DNA of 14,926 nt from CAZCZU01 sp964503475 (GTDB lineage: Bacteria; Pseudomonadota; Zetaproteobacteria; Mariprofundales; Mariprofundaceae), in NCBI GenBank assembly GCA_964503475.1, contig CAZCZU010000052.1, forward strand, positions 1-14,926, given 5' to 3'. A program made the translations under genes and the position numbers. A model generated the notes under the pieces. It was given only the letters and a program-made list of their open reading frames with translations. It ran no database searches and was not told the origin of the DNA. Shown piece by piece: positions 1 to 7,469 of the stretch (position 1 is its first letter; each line of letters opens with the position of its first letter).

Positions 1-131
1 TGCCGGGTGACAACATTGCGATGGACGTTGAGCTGATCACGCCGATCGCGATGGACAAGGAACTTCGCTTCGCAATCCGTGAGGGCGGCCGCACTGTTGG
101 TGCCGGCGTCGTCACCGAGATCATTAAGTAA
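1..131 (+). CDS. tuf: Elongation factor Tu, C-terminal end (partial)
   Basis: The window starts two bases into a Met codon and reads 42 further codons to TAA at 129-131. The peptide carries the EF-Tu domain 3 ending: PGDN near the start, then RFAIREGGRTVGAGVV, then ITxII-like TEIIK at the end. EF-Tu is the GTPase that delivers aminoacyl-tRNA to the ribosome, and this barrel domain contacts tRNA and EF-Ts. The GTPase domain lies to the left of the window. It sits 11 bases before rpsJ, so it is the last gene of a str-type group (rpsL-rpsG-fusA-tuf is usual) joined directly to the S10 genes. The identification is firm; whether the genome has a second tuf copy cannot be seen. Confidence 0.97.
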   Translation, partial: PGDNIAMDVELITPIAMDKELRFAIREGGRTVGAGVVTEIIK

Positions 132-142
132 GGGGGCTGATA

Positions 143-451
143 GTGGCAGCTCAAAGCATTCGTATTCGCCTGAAGGCCTTTGATCACCGCATCCTCGACA
201 AGAGTGCCGAGGATATTGTGGAGACGGCCAAGCGCACGGGCGCAGAGGTTCGCGGACCAATTCCGATCCCGACCCGTATCCGCAAGTACTGCGTGATTCG
301 TTCGCCGCACAAATACAAGGATTCGCGTGAGCAGTTCGAGATCCGCACGCACAAGCGCCTGCTGGACATCGAAAAGCCGACCCCGCAGACGGTTGACGCG
401 CTGATGAAGCTCGACCTGCCGTCCGGTGTGGACGTCGAGATCAAGCTGTAA
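143..451 (+). CDS. rpsJ: 30S ribosomal protein S10
   Basis: The 102-residue product matches S10 over its full length (family about 100-105). Visible signatures are IRIRLKAFDH at residues 6-15, VRGPIPIPTR at 36-45, and the closing LPSGVDVEI. S10 sits in the head of the 30S subunit; as NusE it also joins NusB in antitermination complexes. The start is GTG at 143, preceded by an AGGGGG purine run at 131-136 that begins within the tuf stop region. There is no in-frame ATG that would leave the conserved N-terminus intact. Only 11 bases separate it from tuf, so the long S10 leader used for L4 feedback in E. coli is absent here. Confidence 0.98.
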   Translation: MAAQSIRIRLKAFDHRILDKSAEDIVETAKRTGAEVRGPIPIPTRIRKYCVIRSPHKYKDSREQFEIRTHKRLLDIEKPTPQTVDALMKLDLPSGVDVEIKL

Positions 452-463
452 CGGGAGATAGTC

Positions 464-1093
464 ATGAGTGGATTGATCGCCCGTAAAGCGGGCATGACGC
501 AGATTTTCGCCGAGGATGGCGCGGCCGTACCGGTCACCGTTCTCAACATTGAGCCGTGCAAGGTAATTGCACGTCGTACCTCCGAGAAGGATGGCTACGA
601 TGCCATTCAGATCGGTTTCGGTGCACCGAAAAAAGTAATGAGCCGTGCCGAGCAGGGCCATTTCGCCAAGCAGGGCCAGGACGCCATGGGTGGCCTGAAA
701 GAGTTCCGTATTGCTGCTGATGCAGCCTACGAGCTGGGCCAGGACCTGACTGCAGAGTTGTTTGAAGTTGGCCAGAAGATTGACGTTTCCGGCACCTCCA
801 AGGGCCGCGGCTTTGCCGGTGTCATGAAGCGTTACAACTTTGGTGGCGGCCGTGCGACACATGGTGCCGAGAAGACGCATCGCCAGATGGGTTCGACCGG
901 TCAGTGTCAGGATCCGGGCCGCGTATTCCCGGGCAAGAAGATGCCGGGTCACTATGGTGCAGCACGTGTCACCGTTCAGGGCCTGGAAGTTGTCCGCATC
1001 GATGCGGAAGCGAATCGTATTCTGGTTAAGGGCGCTGTGCCGGGTTCCAAGAACGGCCTGGTCGAGCTGCGCCCGGCAGTAAAGGGAGCGTAA
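464..1093 (+). CDS. rplC: 50S ribosomal protein L3
   Basis: The product has 209 residues, the usual length for L3, and starts with the typical MSGLIARKAGMTQIF. The extended loop that reaches the peptidyl transferase centre is recognisable: GTSKGRGFAGVMKR at about 110-123, then the GQCQDPGRVFPGKKMPGHYG stretch at 146-165. In E. coli a glutamine in this GQxQ loop is methylated by PrmB, and both glutamines are kept. L3 is one of the proteins that starts 50S assembly. The ATG at 464 follows GGGAGATA. The stop is one base before the rplD start, so the two are likely translationally coupled. Confidence 0.98.
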   Translation: MSGLIARKAGMTQIFAEDGAAVPVTVLNIEPCKVIARRTSEKDGYDAIQIGFGAPKKVMSRAEQGHFAKQGQDAMGGLKEFRIAADAAYELGQDLTAELFEVGQKIDVSGTSKGRGFAGVMKRYNFGGGRATHGAEKTHRQMGSTGQCQDPGRVFPGKKMPGHYGAARVTVQGLEVVRIDAEANRILVKGAVPGSKNGLVELRPAVKGA

Positions 1094-1094
1094 G

Positions 1095-1715
1095 ATGGCA
1101 GAGATCAATATCGTTGATCAGGCCAACAAGGTTGTCGGCAAGCGCGAGCTGAACGACGCCGTTTTCGGTCTGGAGACTGATGCCGGCCTGGTACACCGTG
1201 TCTATACCGCTCTGGCATCCGCGCAGCGTGCCGGCACCCGTGGTGTCAAGGGTCGCTCCGATGTCTCCGGTGGTGGCAAGAAACCGTGGAAGCAGAAGGG
1301 TACCGGTCGTGCCCGTCAGGGTTCCACCCGTGCAACCCAGTGGCGCCATGGTGGCGTGCCTCATGGTCCGAAGGCGGTTGAGTACAGCACGCGCATCAAC
1401 AAGAAGGAGCGTCGCAAGGCTCTGCGTCATGTGCTCTCCGATGCACTGCGCGACGGTCGCCTGATTGTACTGGACAAGCTGGAGCTGTCCGGGATCAAGA
1501 CCAAGGATTTCGTCGGCGTCGCGAACGCCCTGTCGGTGAATTCCGGCCTGTTCGTAATCGGCGACAGCAACAAGACGGTTGAGCTGTCGGGTCGCAATGT
1601 ACCGCATACCAAGGTTGTGCTGGACGGCCAGATCAACCTGCACGATCTGCTCAAGTACGAGCATGTGGTTGTTACGGCAGCTGCACTGGACAAGATCGAA
1701 GGGAGCCTGGCATGA
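1095..1715 (+). CDS. rplD: 50S ribosomal protein L4
   Basis: The 206-residue product is L4. The tunnel-lining loop is clear at residues 62-92: KKPWKQKGTGRARQG followed by WRHGGVPHGPK. L4 binds 23S rRNA, lines the exit tunnel with L22, and in E. coli also represses its own operon by binding the S10 leader. Because no such leader exists before rpsJ in this window, that control either is lost or works through a different site; this is inference. The gene starts one base after rplC and its TGA overlaps the rplW ATG by four bases (ATGA at 1712-1715). Confidence 0.98.
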   Translation: MAEINIVDQANKVVGKRELNDAVFGLETDAGLVHRVYTALASAQRAGTRGVKGRSDVSGGGKKPWKQKGTGRARQGSTRATQWRHGGVPHGPKAVEYSTRINKKERRKALRHVLSDALRDGRLIVLDKLELSGIKTKDFVGVANALSVNSGLFVIGDSNKTVELSGRNVPHTKVVLDGQINLHDLLKYEHVVVTAAALDKIEGSLA

Positions 1716-2011
1716 GTGCAACTTTCAAACACATGAATACCCTGCGCCAGCCGGTGATTACTGAGAAGAGCTACACCGCGACCGGTGCAGCCAACCAGTA
1801 CACCTTCCGCGTTTCACGCGAGGCCACGAAGCAGGAGATCAAGGATGCCGTCAAGGCGATCTTCGAAGTGGATGTCGAGAAGGTGCAGGTGATCAACGTG
1901 CCGGGCAAAGAGAAGCGTCGCGGCTGGCACATCGGTCGCCGTCCGGGCTATCGCAAGGCGATTGTTCGCCTGGCTGAGGGCCAGACTATCGAACCGTCGG
2001 AAGAGGCATAA
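1712..2011 (+). CDS. rplW: 50S ribosomal protein L23
   Basis: The 99-residue product is L23, at the tunnel exit where it docks trigger factor and the signal recognition particle. Family features are LRQPVITEKSY at residues 10-20, the helix with EATKQEIKDAVKAIFEVDV at about 37-55, and IGRRPGYRKAIV at about 73-84. The chosen ATG at 1712 overlaps the rplD stop and gives a normal L23 length. A second in-frame ATG at 1733 would also keep the whole conserved core, so the first seven residues are the uncertain part. The rplB start follows after three bases. Confidence 0.97.
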   Translation: MSATFKHMNTLRQPVITEKSYTATGAANQYTFRVSREATKQEIKDAVKAIFEVDVEKVQVINVPGKEKRRGWHIGRRPGYRKAIVRLAEGQTIEPSEEA

Positions 2012-2014
2012 ACC

Positions 2015-2845
2015 ATGGCACTGAAAGTATTTAAACCGATGACCAATGGCGCCCGCGGCCGCGTGGCTGTGATTGACGCTGAACTGCACAAGGGTGCGCC
2101 CGAGAAGAGCCTGACCGAAGGTCTGACCAAATCGGGTGGCCGCAACAACAATGGCCGCGTTACTGCGGGTCACCGTGGCGGCGGTCACAAGCGCCTCTAC
2201 CGCAAGGTCGACTTTAAGCGTGACAATCACGGCGTTGACGGTAAAGTTGCGCGCGTCGAATACGACCCCAACCGTACCGCACATATCGCGCTGGTTGTTT
2301 TCTCCAATGGCGACAAGCGCTACATCCTCGCTCCGCAGGGTCTGCGTCCGGGTGATGTGGTGATGTCGGGTGTGGATGCCGAGATTCGTCCGGGTAATGC
2401 ACTGCCGCTGTCGAAGATTCGTATCGGTACCATGCTTCATAACGTTGAGCTGAAGCCGGGCAAGGGTGGCCAGATGGCCCGCAGTGCCGGCGCCGGCATC
2501 CAGCTGATGGGTAAGGAAGGCGATCGTGCCGTACTCAAGCTGCCGTCCGGTGAATTCCGCCGAGTGGATGTGCGCTGCATGGCCAGTATCGGTGTGATCG
2601 GCAATGCCGACCACTCCAATGCCAAGGTTGGCAAGGCCGGCCGTTCGCGCTGGCTGGGTGTTCGCCCGAATGTGCGCGGTGTGGCCATGAACCCGGTCGA
2701 CCATCCGCACGGTGGTGGTGAAGGTCGTACGTCCGGTGGTCGCCATCCGGTGACGCCGTGGGGTGTACCGACCAAGGGTCACAAGACCCGTAAGAAGAAC
2801 AAGGCGTCGAATCGCGACATTATTCGCCGCCGCGGTCAGAAGTGA
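2015..2845 (+). CDS. rplB: 50S ribosomal protein L2
   Basis: The 276-residue product is L2, a primary 23S rRNA binder needed for subunit joining and peptidyl transferase function. The N-terminal part has GGRNNNGRVTAGHRGGGHKR at 41-60, and the C-terminal part has the hallmark NPVDHPHGGGEGRTSGG at 226-242 and GRHPVTPWG at 242-250. The histidine in VDHPHGGG that matches E. coli His229 is kept. The length is typical (about 273-278). It starts three bases after rplW and ends eight bases before rpsS. Nothing is truncated or unusual. Confidence 0.99.
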   Translation: MALKVFKPMTNGARGRVAVIDAELHKGAPEKSLTEGLTKSGGRNNNGRVTAGHRGGGHKRLYRKVDFKRDNHGVDGKVARVEYDPNRTAHIALVVFSNGDKRYILAPQGLRPGDVVMSGVDAEIRPGNALPLSKIRIGTMLHNVELKPGKGGQMARSAGAGIQLMGKEGDRAVLKLPSGEFRRVDVRCMASIGVIGNADHSNAKVGKAGRSRWLGVRPNVRGVAMNPVDHPHGGGEGRTSGGRHPVTPWGVPTKGHKTRKKNKASNRDIIRRRGQK

Positions 2846-2853
2846 GGTAAGAG

Positions 2854-3132
2854 ATGGCACGTTCGTTGAAGAAAGGTCCGTACATCCAGGACTCCCTTCA
2901 GAAGAAGGTTACGGCTGCAGTCGAAGGCAACCAGAAGGGTGTAATCAAGACCTGGTCGCGTCGTTCGACCATCTCGCCGGAGTTCGTTGGATTGAACCTG
3001 GCTGTTCACAATGGCAACAAGTTTGTGCCGGTATTTGTGACCGAGAATATGGTCGGTCACAAGCTGGGCGAGTTTGCGCCGACCCGCACCTACTACGGTC
3101 ACGGTGCGGACAAGAAGGCGAAGAAGAGGTAA
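2854..3132 (+). CDS. rpsS: 30S ribosomal protein S19
   Basis: The product is 92 residues, the usual size of S19. It begins MARSLKKGPYIQ and contains KTWSRRSTISPEFVG at about 32-46, VGHKLGEFAPTRTY at about 69-82, and a basic C-terminal end. S19 binds 16S rRNA in the 30S head, next to S13, close to the A-site finger of the large subunit. The ATG follows a GAGGTAAGAG purine run. It ends six bases before the rplV start. Confidence 0.98.
   Translation: MARSLKKGPYIQDSLQKKVTAAVEGNQKGVIKTWSRRSTISPEFVGLNLAVHNGNKFVPVFVTENMVGHKLGEFAPTRTYYGHGADKKAKKR
3126..3129 (+). promoter_or_regulatory. Ribosome binding site of rplV
   Basis: GAGG inside the last codons of rpsS lies nine bases before ATG 3139. It supports that ATG over the upstream in-frame TTG at 3133, which would be only three bases away. 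Confidence 0.75.
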
Positions 3133-3138
3133 TTGGCT

Positions 3139-3477
3139 ATGTCCGAAGTACGCGCATTGGCTAAAGACGCGCAGATCAGCGCGCAGAAGGCCCGCCTGAT
3201 GGCCAACGAAATCCGTGGCCTGAACGTGGATCGTGCACTGGCCGTGCTGGCTCTCTCTCCGAAGAAGTCTGCACGCCTCTTTGAGAAGGTGCTGAAATCT
3301 GCTGTGGCGAATGCCGAGCAGAACAACGGTCTGGATGTGGATACGCTGTTTGTGTCCACCGTCAAGGTCGACGAGGGCGCAACGTTGAAGCGTTTCCGTC
3401 CGAAAGGCATGGGTCGCATGCGTAAGCGTTTTCACCGCCGCAGTCACCTTACAGTGGCTGTGAGCGAGCGCGGTTAA
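3139..3477 (+). CDS. rplV: 50S ribosomal protein L22
   Basis: The 112-residue product is L22, which spans the large subunit and lines the exit tunnel with L4; its hairpin loop is a known site of macrolide resistance changes. Visible family marks are ISAQKARLMANEIRG at about 12-26, a middle helix with SARLFEKVLKSAVANAEQN, and the hairpin with KRFRPKGMGRMRKR at about 83-96. I start it at ATG 3139, not the in-frame TTG at 3133, because GAGG at 3126-3129 lies nine bases before this ATG and the ATG gives the standard L22 N-terminus. The sequence is full length. Confidence 0.97.
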   Translation: MSEVRALAKDAQISAQKARLMANEIRGLNVDRALAVLALSPKKSARLFEKVLKSAVANAEQNNGLDVDTLFVSTVKVDEGATLKRFRPKGMGRMRKRFHRRSHLTVAVSERG

Positions 3478-3490
3478 AGGAGTTCTTGGA

Positions 3491-4147
3491 ATGGGTCAGA
3501 AAGTAAATCCGATCGGCTTCCGTGTTGGCATCAATCGCGGCTGGGAGTCTGTATGGTACGCCGACAAGAACTTCGGTTCCACGCTGCGCCAGGACATCCA
3601 GATGCGTCGCTACGTCAAGGATCGTATGAAGCATGCGGGTGTTTCCCGCATCATCATCGAGCGTCCTGCCGGCGTTGTGAAGGTCACGGTACACACGGCT
3701 CGTCCGGGTGTGGTGATCGGCAAGAAGGGTGCCGAGATCGAGGCACTGCGTCGCGATCTGAACAAAATGTTCGGCCAGGAAGTGCAGGTCTACATCGTTG
3801 AGATCCGCCGTCCGGAGGCTGAGGCACAGTTGGTGGCTGAGAATATCGCCTTCCAGCTGGAGCGTCGTGTGGCTTTCCGTCGCGCCATGAAGCGCGCTGT
3901 ACAGGGTGCGATGCGCATGGGCGCCAAGGGCGTGCGTGTGAATTGCTCCGGTCGCCTGGGTGGCGCGGATATTGCACGTGCCGAATGGTACCGCGAAGGT
4001 CGTGTGCCGCTGCACACGCTGCGTGCCGATGTTGATTATGGTTTTGCGGAAGCCAAGACCACTTATGGAATTATTGGCGTGAAGGTCTGGGTCTTCAACG
4101 GCGAGAAGCTGGGTGAAGTCGAGGCTGAAAGCGCGGCACGGGGTTGA
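3491..4147 (+). CDS. rpsC: 30S ribosomal protein S3
   Basis: The 218-residue product is S3, part of the mRNA entry tunnel and the ribosomal helicase activity with S4 and S5. It opens MGQKVNPIGFRVG, has a type II KH domain with the PGVVIGKKGAEIE loop at about 72-84 (GKKG 77-80), and the C-terminal domain includes VQGAMRMGAKGVRVNCSGRL and the ARAEWYREGRVPLHTLRADV run at about 162-181. The length is normal, although E. coli S3 is some 15 residues longer at the C-terminus, which is variable in the family. An AGGAG at 3478-3482 precedes the ATG. Confidence 0.98.
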   Translation: MGQKVNPIGFRVGINRGWESVWYADKNFGSTLRQDIQMRRYVKDRMKHAGVSRIIIERPAGVVKVTVHTARPGVVIGKKGAEIEALRRDLNKMFGQEVQVYIVEIRRPEAEAQLVAENIAFQLERRVAFRRAMKRAVQGAMRMGAKGVRVNCSGRLGGADIARAEWYREGRVPLHTLRADVDYGFAEAKTTYGIIGVKVWVFNGEKLGEVEAESAARG

Positions 4148-4153
4148 TGAGTC

Positions 4154-4576
4154 ATGTTGCAACCGAAGAAGATTCGTTGGCGTAAGCATCACAAGGAGCT
4201 GCAGCGTCTGCGTGGCAAAAGCCCGCGCGGTGCAAGTCTGAACTTTGGCGAGTTCGGCCTGAAGGCGATGGAGCCGGGCCGTATTACGGCGCGTCAGATC
4301 GAGGCGGCTCGTATTGCGATGACCCGTCACATCAAGCGTCAGGGCCGTATCTGGATCCGTATGTTCCCGGATCTGCCGGTCTCGAAGAAGCCTGCCGAAG
4401 TACGTATGGGCTCCGGTAAGGGTTCGCCGGAATACTGGGTAGCAGCTGTGAAGGCTGGCCGTATTCTGTATGAAATGGATGGTGTTAGCGAAGAGCTTGC
4501 TCGTGGCGCTTTGTCGCGTGCTGCTGCCAAGCTGCCGATCCGTACCAAGATCGTTGTGCGTGGAGTTGGCCGATGA
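4154..4576 (+). CDS. rplP: 50S ribosomal protein L16
   Basis: The product has 140 residues, close to the usual 135-144. It begins MLQPKKIRWRK and holds NFGEFGLKAMEPGRITARQI at 30-49, RMFPDLPVSKKPAEVRMGSG at 69-88, and GRILYEMDGV at about 102-111. L16 organises the aminoacyl-tRNA site of the 50S subunit. Arg84 in VRMGSGKG is the counterpart of E. coli Arg81, which is hydroxylated there by RoxA; whether it is modified here is unknown. The TGA overlaps the rpmC ATG by four bases. Confidence 0.98.
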   Translation: MLQPKKIRWRKHHKELQRLRGKSPRGASLNFGEFGLKAMEPGRITARQIEAARIAMTRHIKRQGRIWIRMFPDLPVSKKPAEVRMGSGKGSPEYWVAAVKAGRILYEMDGVSEELARGALSRAAAKLPIRTKIVVRGVGR

Positions 4577-4758
4577 AAGCGAAAGAGCTGCGTGATATGA
4601 AAGACGCAGACCTGAAGGTACGCCTGGAAGAGCTGGCGGCCGAAGGTATGAAGTTGCGTTTCCAGAAAGCAACCATGCAATTGACCAATACCGCCCGGGT
4701 GGGGCAGGTGCGCCAGGAAATTGCGCGCATCAAGACCATTCTGGCCGAGCGCGGTTAA
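4573..4758 (+). CDS. rpmC: 50S ribosomal protein L29
   Basis: The 61-residue product is L29, a two-helix protein near the tunnel exit beside L23. It opens MKAKELRDMKDADLKVRLEE and has the second-helix signature TNTARVGQVRQEIARIKT at about 38-55, with L-R-F-Q-K between the helices. Length and composition are typical. Its start lies inside the rplP stop (ATGA), so its translation should depend on ribosomes finishing rplP. rpsQ follows after 13 bases. Confidence 0.97.
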   Translation: MKAKELRDMKDADLKVRLEELAAEGMKLRFQKATMQLTNTARVGQVRQEIARIKTILAERG

Positions 4759-4771
4759 GGGGTAGTAGAAG

Positions 4772-5038
4772 ATGTCCGAAGCCAAGAGCAACAAGCGTAC
4801 GCTGGAAGGTGTTGTTGTCAGCAACAAGGGTGAGAAGACCGTTGTTGTCGAGGTGGAGCGTAAGTTCCTGCACCCGCGTTACCGCAAGACCGTGCGTTCG
4901 CACAAGAAATACATGGCGCATGACGCGGAAAATGCCTGCAATATCGGCGATACCGTGATCATTGTTGAGTCGAAGCCGATCTCCCGCAACAAGTGCTGGG
5001 TGATGGAGTCGATCATCAACCGCGCCGAGCAACTGTAA
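4772..5038 (+). CDS. rpsQ: 30S ribosomal protein S17
   Basis: The 88-residue product is S17, an OB-fold protein that binds early to the 5' domain of 16S rRNA. Marks are RTLEGVVVSNKGEKTVVV at about 9-26, HPRYRKTVRSHKKYMAHD at about 34-51 and IGDTVIIVESKPISRNKCW at 58-76. The length is normal. The ATG follows GGGGTAGTAGAAG. In E. coli the S10 operon ends with rpsQ and a new promoter serves rplN; here only 13 bases follow with no terminator or promoter, so transcription should continue into rplN. Confidence 0.98.
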   Translation: MSEAKSNKRTLEGVVVSNKGEKTVVVEVERKFLHPRYRKTVRSHKKYMAHDAENACNIGDTVIIVESKPISRNKCWVMESIINRAEQL

Positions 5039-5051
5039 GCGAGGTCATGCA

Positions 5052-5420
5052 ATGATTCAGAACGAAACCGTATTGCAGGTGGCCGACAACTCCGGTGCAC
5101 GCAAAGTGGCTTGCATCAAGGTGCTGGGCGGTTCCAAGCGTCGTTATGCCCGTGTGGGCGACGTGATCGTCGTGGCAGTCAAAGAGGCTGCCCCGGGCGG
5201 AAAGGTGAAGAAGGGCGAGGTTCAGCGCGCTGTTGTTGTTCGTACCGCCAAGGAGTTCCGTCGCACGGATGGCAGTTCCATCCGTTTTGACGAGAACGCC
5301 GCTGTGCTGCTCTCCAAGAATAATGAGCCGATCGGCACCCGTATCTTCGGACCGGTTACTCGTGAGCTGCGCAGCAAGGGTTATATGAAGATTATTTCCC
5401 TGGCTCCGGAAGTACTGTAG
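5052..5420 (+). CDS. rplN: 50S ribosomal protein L14
   Basis: The product is 122 residues, the standard size for L14. It begins MIQNETVLQVADNSGARKV and includes VKKGEVQRAVVVRTAKEFRR at about 54-73, DGSSIRFDENAAVLLSKN at about 75-92 and GTRIFGPVTRELR at 97-109. L14 is highly conserved; it sits at the subunit interface, forms a bridge with 16S rRNA helix 14 and is the docking site of the silencing factor RsfS. This is the first gene of the classical spc operon, although no separate promoter is visible. Confidence 0.98.
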   Translation: MIQNETVLQVADNSGARKVACIKVLGGSKRRYARVGDVIVVAVKEAAPGGKVKKGEVQRAVVVRTAKEFRRTDGSSIRFDENAAVLLSKNNEPIGTRIFGPVTRELRSKGYMKIISLAPEVL

Positions 5421-5431
5421 TCAGGTTGGGT

Positions 5432-5438
5432 GAGGAAG
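5432..5438 (+). promoter_or_regulatory. Ribosome binding site of rplX
   Basis: GAGGAAG lies directly before ATG 5441 and decides this start over the in-frame TTG at 5426, which it follows. Confidence 0.75.
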
Positions 5439-5440
5439 TT

Positions 5441-5770
5441 ATGGCGACTCGTATTAAGTCCCGCATTCGCCGCGATGACGAAGTTCTCGTTATTGCAGGT
5501 CGTGACAAAGGTGCCCGTGGCAAGGTGATCCGTGTTCTGTCGGAGGACGGCCGTGTGCTGGTCTCCAAGGTGAACATGATCAAGCGTCACACCCGTCCGA
5601 CGCCTTCGTCCAGCGGCGGCATCATCGAAAAGGAAGCGCCGGTTGCGATTTCCAACGTGCAGTACTTCTGCCCGAACTGCAAAACCGGTGTTCGTCTGGG
5701 CGCTAAGACGCTCGACGATGGTCGTAAGGTTCGCACCTGCTGCAAATGCGGCGAAGTGCTGGATCGCTAG
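5441..5770 (+). CDS. rplX: 50S ribosomal protein L24, zinc-ribbon (C+) form
   Basis: The 109-residue product is L24, an assembly starter near the tunnel exit. A KOW motif lies at the N-terminus (VLVIAGRDKGARGKVIRV, about 15-32). The C-terminal half has CPNC at 77-80 and CCKC at 100-103, two CxxC knuckles typical of the zinc-ribbon form seen in many bacteria. E. coli L24 has lost these cysteines. I start it at ATG 5441 rather than the in-frame TTG at 5426, because GAGG at 5432-5435 lies five bases upstream and the protein then begins at the expected place. Its TAG overlaps the ribosome binding site of rplE. Confidence 0.97.
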   Translation: MATRIKSRIRRDDEVLVIAGRDKGARGKVIRVLSEDGRVLVSKVNMIKRHTRPTPSSSGGIIEKEAPVAISNVQYFCPNCKTGVRLGAKTLDDGRKVRTCCKCGEVLDR

Positions 5771-5773
5771 GAG
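5769..5773 (+). promoter_or_regulatory. Ribosome binding site of rplE
   Basis: AGGAG overlaps the rplX TAG stop and ends eight bases before ATG 5782. It rules out the earlier in-frame ATG at 5746, which is internal to rplX. Confidence 0.8.
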
Positions 5774-5781
5774 TTAGACTG

Positions 5782-6321
5782 ATGGCACGTCTGAAAGAAG
5801 ATTACAAGAGCCGGGTTGCCGGTGCACTGCGCGAGCAGTTCGGGTATGCAAACCCGATGGAGACTCCGCAGATCACCAAGATCGTCGTCAACATGGGTGT
5901 CGGCGAGGCTTCCCAGAACGCCAAGGTGCTGGATGGCGCACTTGCTGATATGACTGCGATTACCGGCCAGAAGCCGGTGACCACGCGAGCCCGCAAGTCG
6001 ATCGCTAACTTCAAGCTGCGTGATGGCATGCCGGTAGGCTGCCGTGTCACGTTGCGTGGTGAAGTGATGTGGGAGTTCCTGGATCGCCTGGTCAACATCG
6101 CCCTGCCGCGTATCCGCGACTTCAAGGGTGTATCGCCGAAGTCGTTCGATGGCCGTGGTAACTACACGCTGGGCCTGAAAGAGCAGATCATCTTCCCGGA
6201 GATCGACTACGATAAGGTCGACCGCGTACGTGGTATGGATATCACCATCTGCACGACCGCCAAAACCAATGATGAGGGACGCGCACTGTTGAAAGAGCTC
6301 AACATGCCGTTCCGCAATTAA
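5782..6321 (+). CDS. rplE: 50S ribosomal protein L5
   Basis: The 179-residue product is L5, which binds 5S rRNA with L18 and contacts P-site tRNA. It begins MARLKEDYKSR and contains ITKIVVNMGVGEA at about 33-45, KSIANFKLRDGMPVGCRVTLRG at about 73-94 (a well-conserved run) and LGLKEQIIFPEIDYDKV near 131-147. The in-frame ATG at 5746 lies inside rplX and would add 12 unlike residues; I use ATG 5782, which has AGGAG at 5769-5773 eight bases before it and gives the family length. In E. coli S8 represses the spc operon near this start; I cannot confirm such a site by eye. Confidence 0.98.
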   Translation: MARLKEDYKSRVAGALREQFGYANPMETPQITKIVVNMGVGEASQNAKVLDGALADMTAITGQKPVTTRARKSIANFKLRDGMPVGCRVTLRGEVMWEFLDRLVNIALPRIRDFKGVSPKSFDGRGNYTLGLKEQIIFPEIDYDKVDRVRGMDITICTTAKTNDEGRALLKELNMPFRN

Positions 6322-6330
6322 GGAGCAGTC

Positions 6331-6516
6331 ATGGCAACGAAAGCCCTGATAGCGAAGTCCAATCGCAAGCCGAAGTTCAAGGTCCGCGCTTACACGCGCT
6401 GCCAGCTGTGCGGTCGCCCGCATTCGGTTTACCGCAAGCTCGGTATGTGCCGTATTTGTCTGCGTAAGCACGCCCTGGCCGGTGAGATCCCGGGCATGGT
6501 CAAGTCGAGCTGGTAG
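6331..6516 (+). CDS. rpsN: 30S ribosomal protein S14, short zinc-binding (type Z) form
   Basis: The product has only 61 residues, the length of the short zinc-binding S14 of Gram-positive bacteria, Thermus and some proteobacterial lineages; E. coli S14 is about 101 residues and has no zinc site. The four cysteines form a knuckle pair, C24-x2-C27 and C40-x2-C43, within RCQLCGRPHSVYRKLG and MCRICLRKHA, and the end GEIPGMVKSSW is the family terminus. S14 is part of the 30S head. An AGGAG precedes the ATG. No second S14 copy is visible here; zinc-free spare copies exist in some genomes under Zur control. Confidence 0.97.
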   Translation: MATKALIAKSNRKPKFKVRAYTRCQLCGRPHSVYRKLGMCRICLRKHALAGEIPGMVKSSW

Positions 6517-6528
6517 GAGAGTAGAGCA

Positions 6529-6924
6529 ATGATGAATGATCGTATCGCCGACATGCTGACCCGCATCCGCAACGCGCAGATGGCCGGCATTGAAAAGCTC
6601 GAGCTGCCGGCCAGCAACGCACTGCTGGCTATCGCCGAGATCCTCAAAGAGGAGGGTTTCCTGGCAGCCGTGAAGGCTTACAACTTCAAGGGACACCGCT
6701 ATCTTCGTCTGACCCTGCGTTATGACGACGAGGGCAAGGCCGTGATTCAGGAAATCAAGCGTGTTTCCAAGCCGGGTCGCCGCGTTTACAGCAATGCTGA
6801 AGAGCTGCCGCGTGTACGCAACGGCTACGGCATCGCTGTGGTCAGCACCTCCAAGGGTGTGATAACCGACAAGAAGGCACGTGCAGAACACATCGGTGGC
6901 GAAGTGCTCTGCACCGTATTTTGA
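6529..6924 (+). CDS. rpsH: 30S ribosomal protein S8
   Basis: The 131-residue product is S8, a primary 16S rRNA binder that organises the central domain and, in E. coli, represses translation of spc genes. Marks are DRIADMLTRIRNAQMAG at about 4-20, IKRVSKPGRRVYSNAEELP near 75-93, and the C-terminal signature STSKGVITDKKAR with GGEVLCTVF at the end. Two start codons lie side by side (ATG at 6529 and 6532). I use 6529, since AGGAG at 6515-6519 is then nine bases away. The difference is one methionine. Confidence 0.97.
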   Translation: MMNDRIADMLTRIRNAQMAGIEKLELPASNALLAIAEILKEEGFLAAVKAYNFKGHRYLRLTLRYDDEGKAVIQEIKRVSKPGRRVYSNAEELPRVRNGYGIAVVSTSKGVITDKKARAEHIGGEVLCTVF

Positions 6925-6935
6925 GGTAGACGATT

Positions 6936-7469
6936 ATGTCACGTATTGGAAAGCAGCCGATTACCGTGCCGGGTGGTGTCGAAATCACCATCGCGGCCGA
7001 CAGCGTCAAGGTCAAAGGCTCGAAAGGCGAGATGGTTGCACCGTTGTTCGACGGCATCACCGTTTCCCAGGAGGGCGACCAGCTGCAGGTCAACTGCGCT
7101 GATCTGGACGACAAGAAGACCAAGTCCAACTTCGGCCTGGTTCGTGCCCTGCTGGCAAACAACATCACGGGTGTGAGCAAGGGTTTCGAGAAGGTTCTGG
7201 AGCTGCGTGGTGTCGGTTACCGTGCCCAGGCCCAGGGTTCCAAGCTGAACCTTTCGCTTGGATTCTCGCATCCGATCGAGTACGCCGTACCGGCAGGTGT
7301 TGAGGCAAAGGTCGAGCAGAACAAGATCACCATCAGCGGTTTCGACAAGCAGAAGGTTGGTCAGGTTGCCGCTGAGATTCGCGCTTTCCGTCCGCCTGAG
7401 CCGTACAAGGGCAAGGGTGTACGCTATGTCGACGAATATGTTGCCATGAAGGAAGGCAAGAAGGCTTAA
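6936..7469 (+). CDS. rplF: 50S ribosomal protein L6
   Basis: The product has 177 residues, the normal size of L6. It begins MSRIGKQPITVPGGVEI and shows the two related L6 domains, with LRGVGYRAQAQGSKLNLSLGFS at about 90-111 and the C-terminal signature FRPPEPYKGKGVRY at 151-164. L6 binds 23S rRNA helix 97 near the factor-binding region and the sarcin-ricin loop. GAGGTAGACG precedes the ATG. A seven-base inverted repeat (7459-7465 with 7472-7478) spans the stop codon, and the gap to rplR is 33 bases, larger than most in this array. Confidence 0.98.
   Translation: MSRIGKQPITVPGGVEITIAADSVKVKGSKGEMVAPLFDGITVSQEGDQLQVNCADLDDKKTKSNFGLVRALLANNITGVSKGFEKVLELRGVGYRAQAQGSKLNLSLGFSHPIEYAVPAGVEAKVEQNKITISGFDKQKVGQVAAEIRAFRPPEPYKGKGVRYVDEYVAMKEGKKA

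Noticed and set aside
3449..4672. 407-codon - strand open frame opposite rpsC and rplP
   Set aside because: Shadow of ribosomal genes; composition and lack of motifs argue against a protein.
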